From contig DAHVOT010000035.1 in the NCBI GenBank assembly GCA_027318675.1, positions 1-7,476 on the forward strand: DNA of 7,476 nt, read 5' to 3'. Positions within the stretch are counted from its first letter, which is position 1; every line of letters starts with the position of its first letter. The position numbers and the translations under genes were made by a program. This document shows, piece by piece, positions 6,417-7,476 of this stretch. The stretch comes from an archaeon. Lineage in GTDB: Archaea > Nanobdellota > Nanobdellia > Pacearchaeales > GW2011-AR1. The notes under the pieces were generated by a model. That model was given only the letters and a program-made list of their open reading frames with translations, ran no database searches and was not told the origin of the DNA.

Positions 6417-7264
6417 GCAAAACTTGCATAAAGAATACAAGCTAGAATAACTATCGAGGCAATTATGTTTCTCTTGTTTATTTTTTCTCTAAGGAAGATC
6501 TTTGCGAAGACATAGGTTAAGACTGCTCCCAACATGAGTATTAAAGTTGTTGAAACAATTCCTATTTTTAAGTATCCATAATATGCAACAACTCTGTATA
6601 AAACCCAGATTATTCCAACCATTACTAAATCTATCTTTAATTTTTTATCTACTCCTGAAAGCTTTGTTTTGAAAATAATTATGCTTAATATAAATACTCC
6701 AAGACATCTGAAGAAATAGAAAGTTACAGGAGAATAAAATTCAAGTATTAAATTAGATATTATCACTTCAAGAGCAAAAAGGAAACTTCCTATTATTGCT
6801 GCTGTGAAATATTTATTGAAATTTAGATGTTCTTTTTTTACGTGTGTTAATATAAGTACTACTCCTGCTATAAGAGATGCAACTAAAACTTTTGGATTGC
6901 TTTCATAAGCTCCTTGGAAAAATAAACTAAACACAACTGCAAGAAGAATTGTAAATAATGGTTCAAGCATCTTTGCAGGTTCTAAATTACTTACTTTGTC
7001 CCCCTTCATTGAATAAAATGTGAAAAGATTTGCAGCTATTGAGCAGATTATAACTGCAATCAAGATAATTATATTCTTCAACTGCAAAGCTTGAGGATCT
7101 AATTTCCAGAAAAAATAAAGCAAAGGAAGCATTATTAAAACAATTGCTAAGAATTCTAGTGTTTGATATCTTTTGATGTCAATTTCTTTTCTTTTTAGTA
7201 TGTGTCTTTCAAGGACAGTTCCTCCTGCTAATGCAAATGCTGCTATGATTGGAAAATATATCAT
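6413..7264 (-). CDS. EamA/DMT-superfamily membrane transporter
   Basis: A 283-residue, strongly hydrophobic integral membrane protein. About ten helices are visible, near residues 2-18, 34-53, 64-85, 97-117, 125-142, 152-174, 179-199, 211-230, 235-256 and 265-283. This is the usual size and count for the drug/metabolite transporter superfamily, formed by duplication of a five-helix EamA unit. EPAKMLEPLFTILLA in helix 4 and the last-helix approach FLREKINKRNIIASIVIL match the typical EamA boundaries (compare FLGEKLTLRQ.iG). Such proteins move amino acids, nucleotide sugars or other small metabolites by exchange or proton coupling; the substrate here cannot be read. The ATG at 7264 has AGGT seven bases upstream on the minus strand. 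The stop codon shares TTAA (6413-6416) with the radical SAM stop. It stands alone on its strand. Confidence 0.88.
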   Translation of the reverse strand: MIYFPIIAAFALAGGTVLERHILKRKEIDIKRYQTLEFLAIVLIMLPLLYFFWKLDPQALQLKNIIILIAVIICSIAANLFTFYSMKGDKVSNLEPAKMLEPLFTILLAVVFSLFFQGAYESNPKVLVASLIAGVVLILTHVKKEHLNFNKYFTAAIIGSFLFALEVIISNLILEFYSPVTFYFFRCLGVFILSIIIFKTKLSGVDKKLKIDLVMVGIIWVLYRVVAYYGYLKIGIVSTTLILMLGAVLTYVFAKIFLREKINKRNIIASIVILACILYASFA

Positions 7265-7271
7265 CTCTTTT

Positions 7272-7313
7272 ACCTTTTTTATTAAGTAGTATGGGATTTC
7301 AGCATTAAAAAGC
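7272..7313 (-). promoter_or_regulatory. Possible promoter and ribosome binding site of the transporter gene
   Basis: On the minus strand GCTTTTTAA (7305-7313) lies about 45 bp before the ATG, and AGGT (7272-7275) lies seven bases before it. A start site near 7283 would give a leader of about 19 nt that includes the AGGT. The AT-rich tract at 7276-7286 is too close to the ATG to be the TATA box. Confidence 0.3.
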
Positions 7314-7337
7314 TTGTGAAAATTTGATAATGAAAAA

Positions 7338-7346
7338 GCTTAAAAG
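7338..7346 (+). promoter_or_regulatory. TATA-like box for tRNA-Val
   Basis: GCTTAAAAG, preceded by GAAAAA (a plausible BRE-like purine tract), is centred about 28 bp upstream of the tRNA 5' end at 7370. This is the normal placement of archaeal tRNA promoters. It shares its core with the elements at 2856 and 5262. Confidence 0.6.
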
Positions 7347-7369
7347 TGCTAGAAAGTTCCATCTTTTAC

Positions 7370-7441
7370 GGGCCTATAAGCTAGAGGCTAAACTGACTCG
7401 TTTACACCGAGTATTCAGCGGTTCGATTCCGCTTAGGCCCA
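7370..7441 (+). tRNA. tRNA-Val (anticodon UAC)
   Basis: The acceptor GGGCCTA (7370-7376) pairs fully with TAGGCCC (7434-7440), with A7441 as discriminator. The anticodon stem ACTCG/CGAGT (7396-7400/7408-7412) encloses the loop TTTACAC, giving anticodon UAC for valine GUA codons. The T stem AGCGG/CCGCT encloses TTCGATT. The variable loop is four bases (ATTC). The D arm is weak: AGCT (7379-7382) against AACT (7391-7394) leaves a C-A mismatch, and the 11-24 pair is G-C, reversed from the usual pyrimidine-purine order. No intron is present, and CCA is not encoded because TGTTTT follows. The T-run at 7444-7447 may terminate the transcript. Identity is clear from the TTTACAC loop and the complete other stems. 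Confidence 0.95.
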
Positions 7442-7452
7442 TGTTTTAAAAA

Positions 7453-7476
7453 ATGAGAAAAACAATAGTAGGAAAG
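7453..7476 (+). CDS. Possible start of a further gene, 3'-partial
   Basis: An ATG at 7453 opens a frame reading MRKTIVGK that runs off the right edge. Only eight codons are visible, so no function can be given. It begins 11 bases after the tRNA, with no Shine-Dalgarno and no obvious TATA box of its own, so it would depend on readthrough from the tRNA promoter or on leaderless translation. It may equally be a chance start. Confidence 0.3.

Noticed and set aside
7307..7341. Direct repeat aaaaagctt at 7307-7315 and 7333-7341
   Set aside because: The copies are nine bases in very AT-rich DNA, each overlapping one of the two divergent promoters. Chance or shared promoter composition explains them.

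Overview
The window looks like an AT-rich archaeal genome fragment, most plausibly from a small-genome DPANN-type lineage (Woesearchaeota/Pacearchaeota-like; this placement is inference). The archaeal evidence is a full-length group II chaperonin (thermosome), a two-CBS plus zinc-ribbon protein of archaeal type, TATA-like boxes about 25 bp upstream of start codons that imply leaderless mRNAs, and a tRNA gene with no encoded CCA. Coding density is high and no gap exceeds about 155 bp. I see no transposase, integrase or CRISPR array.

Left part (2-2146): the 3' portion of a long, probably secreted protein whose start lies off the left edge. Its visible N-terminal part is a tandem array of eight-cysteine modules. 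Its C-terminal part is a right-handed beta-helix resembling polysaccharide lyase family 9 (pectate lyase), with an Asp/Asp-Asp-x-x-Asp calcium-site pattern and a candidate catalytic Lys in place. It converges on a minus-strand gene (2191-2757) for a soluble regulator-like protein with two CBS domains and a zinc ribbon.

Middle part: a 154-bp divergent intergenic region (2758-2911) carries promoters for both sides. Rightwards lies a tight three-gene cluster: an unknown 80-residue protein, the thermosome subunit, and an unknown protein of about 148 residues that abuts or overlaps the thermosome gene. After a new TATA-like box comes a radical SAM/SPASM enzyme of the peptide- or protein-modifying type (5292-6416).

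Right part: a ten-helix EamA/DMT-type membrane transporter on the minus strand (6413-7264) shares a TTAA stop overlap with the radical SAM gene. Beyond it are a tRNA-Val(UAC) gene (7370-7441) with its own TATA-like box and the first codons of a possible further gene at the right edge.

The genes do not form one obvious pathway. The chaperonin cluster and the tRNA are housekeeping. The most interesting accessory items are the cysteine-repeat/PL9-like secreted protein and the SPASM radical SAM enzyme, which has no recognisable substrate peptide nearby.
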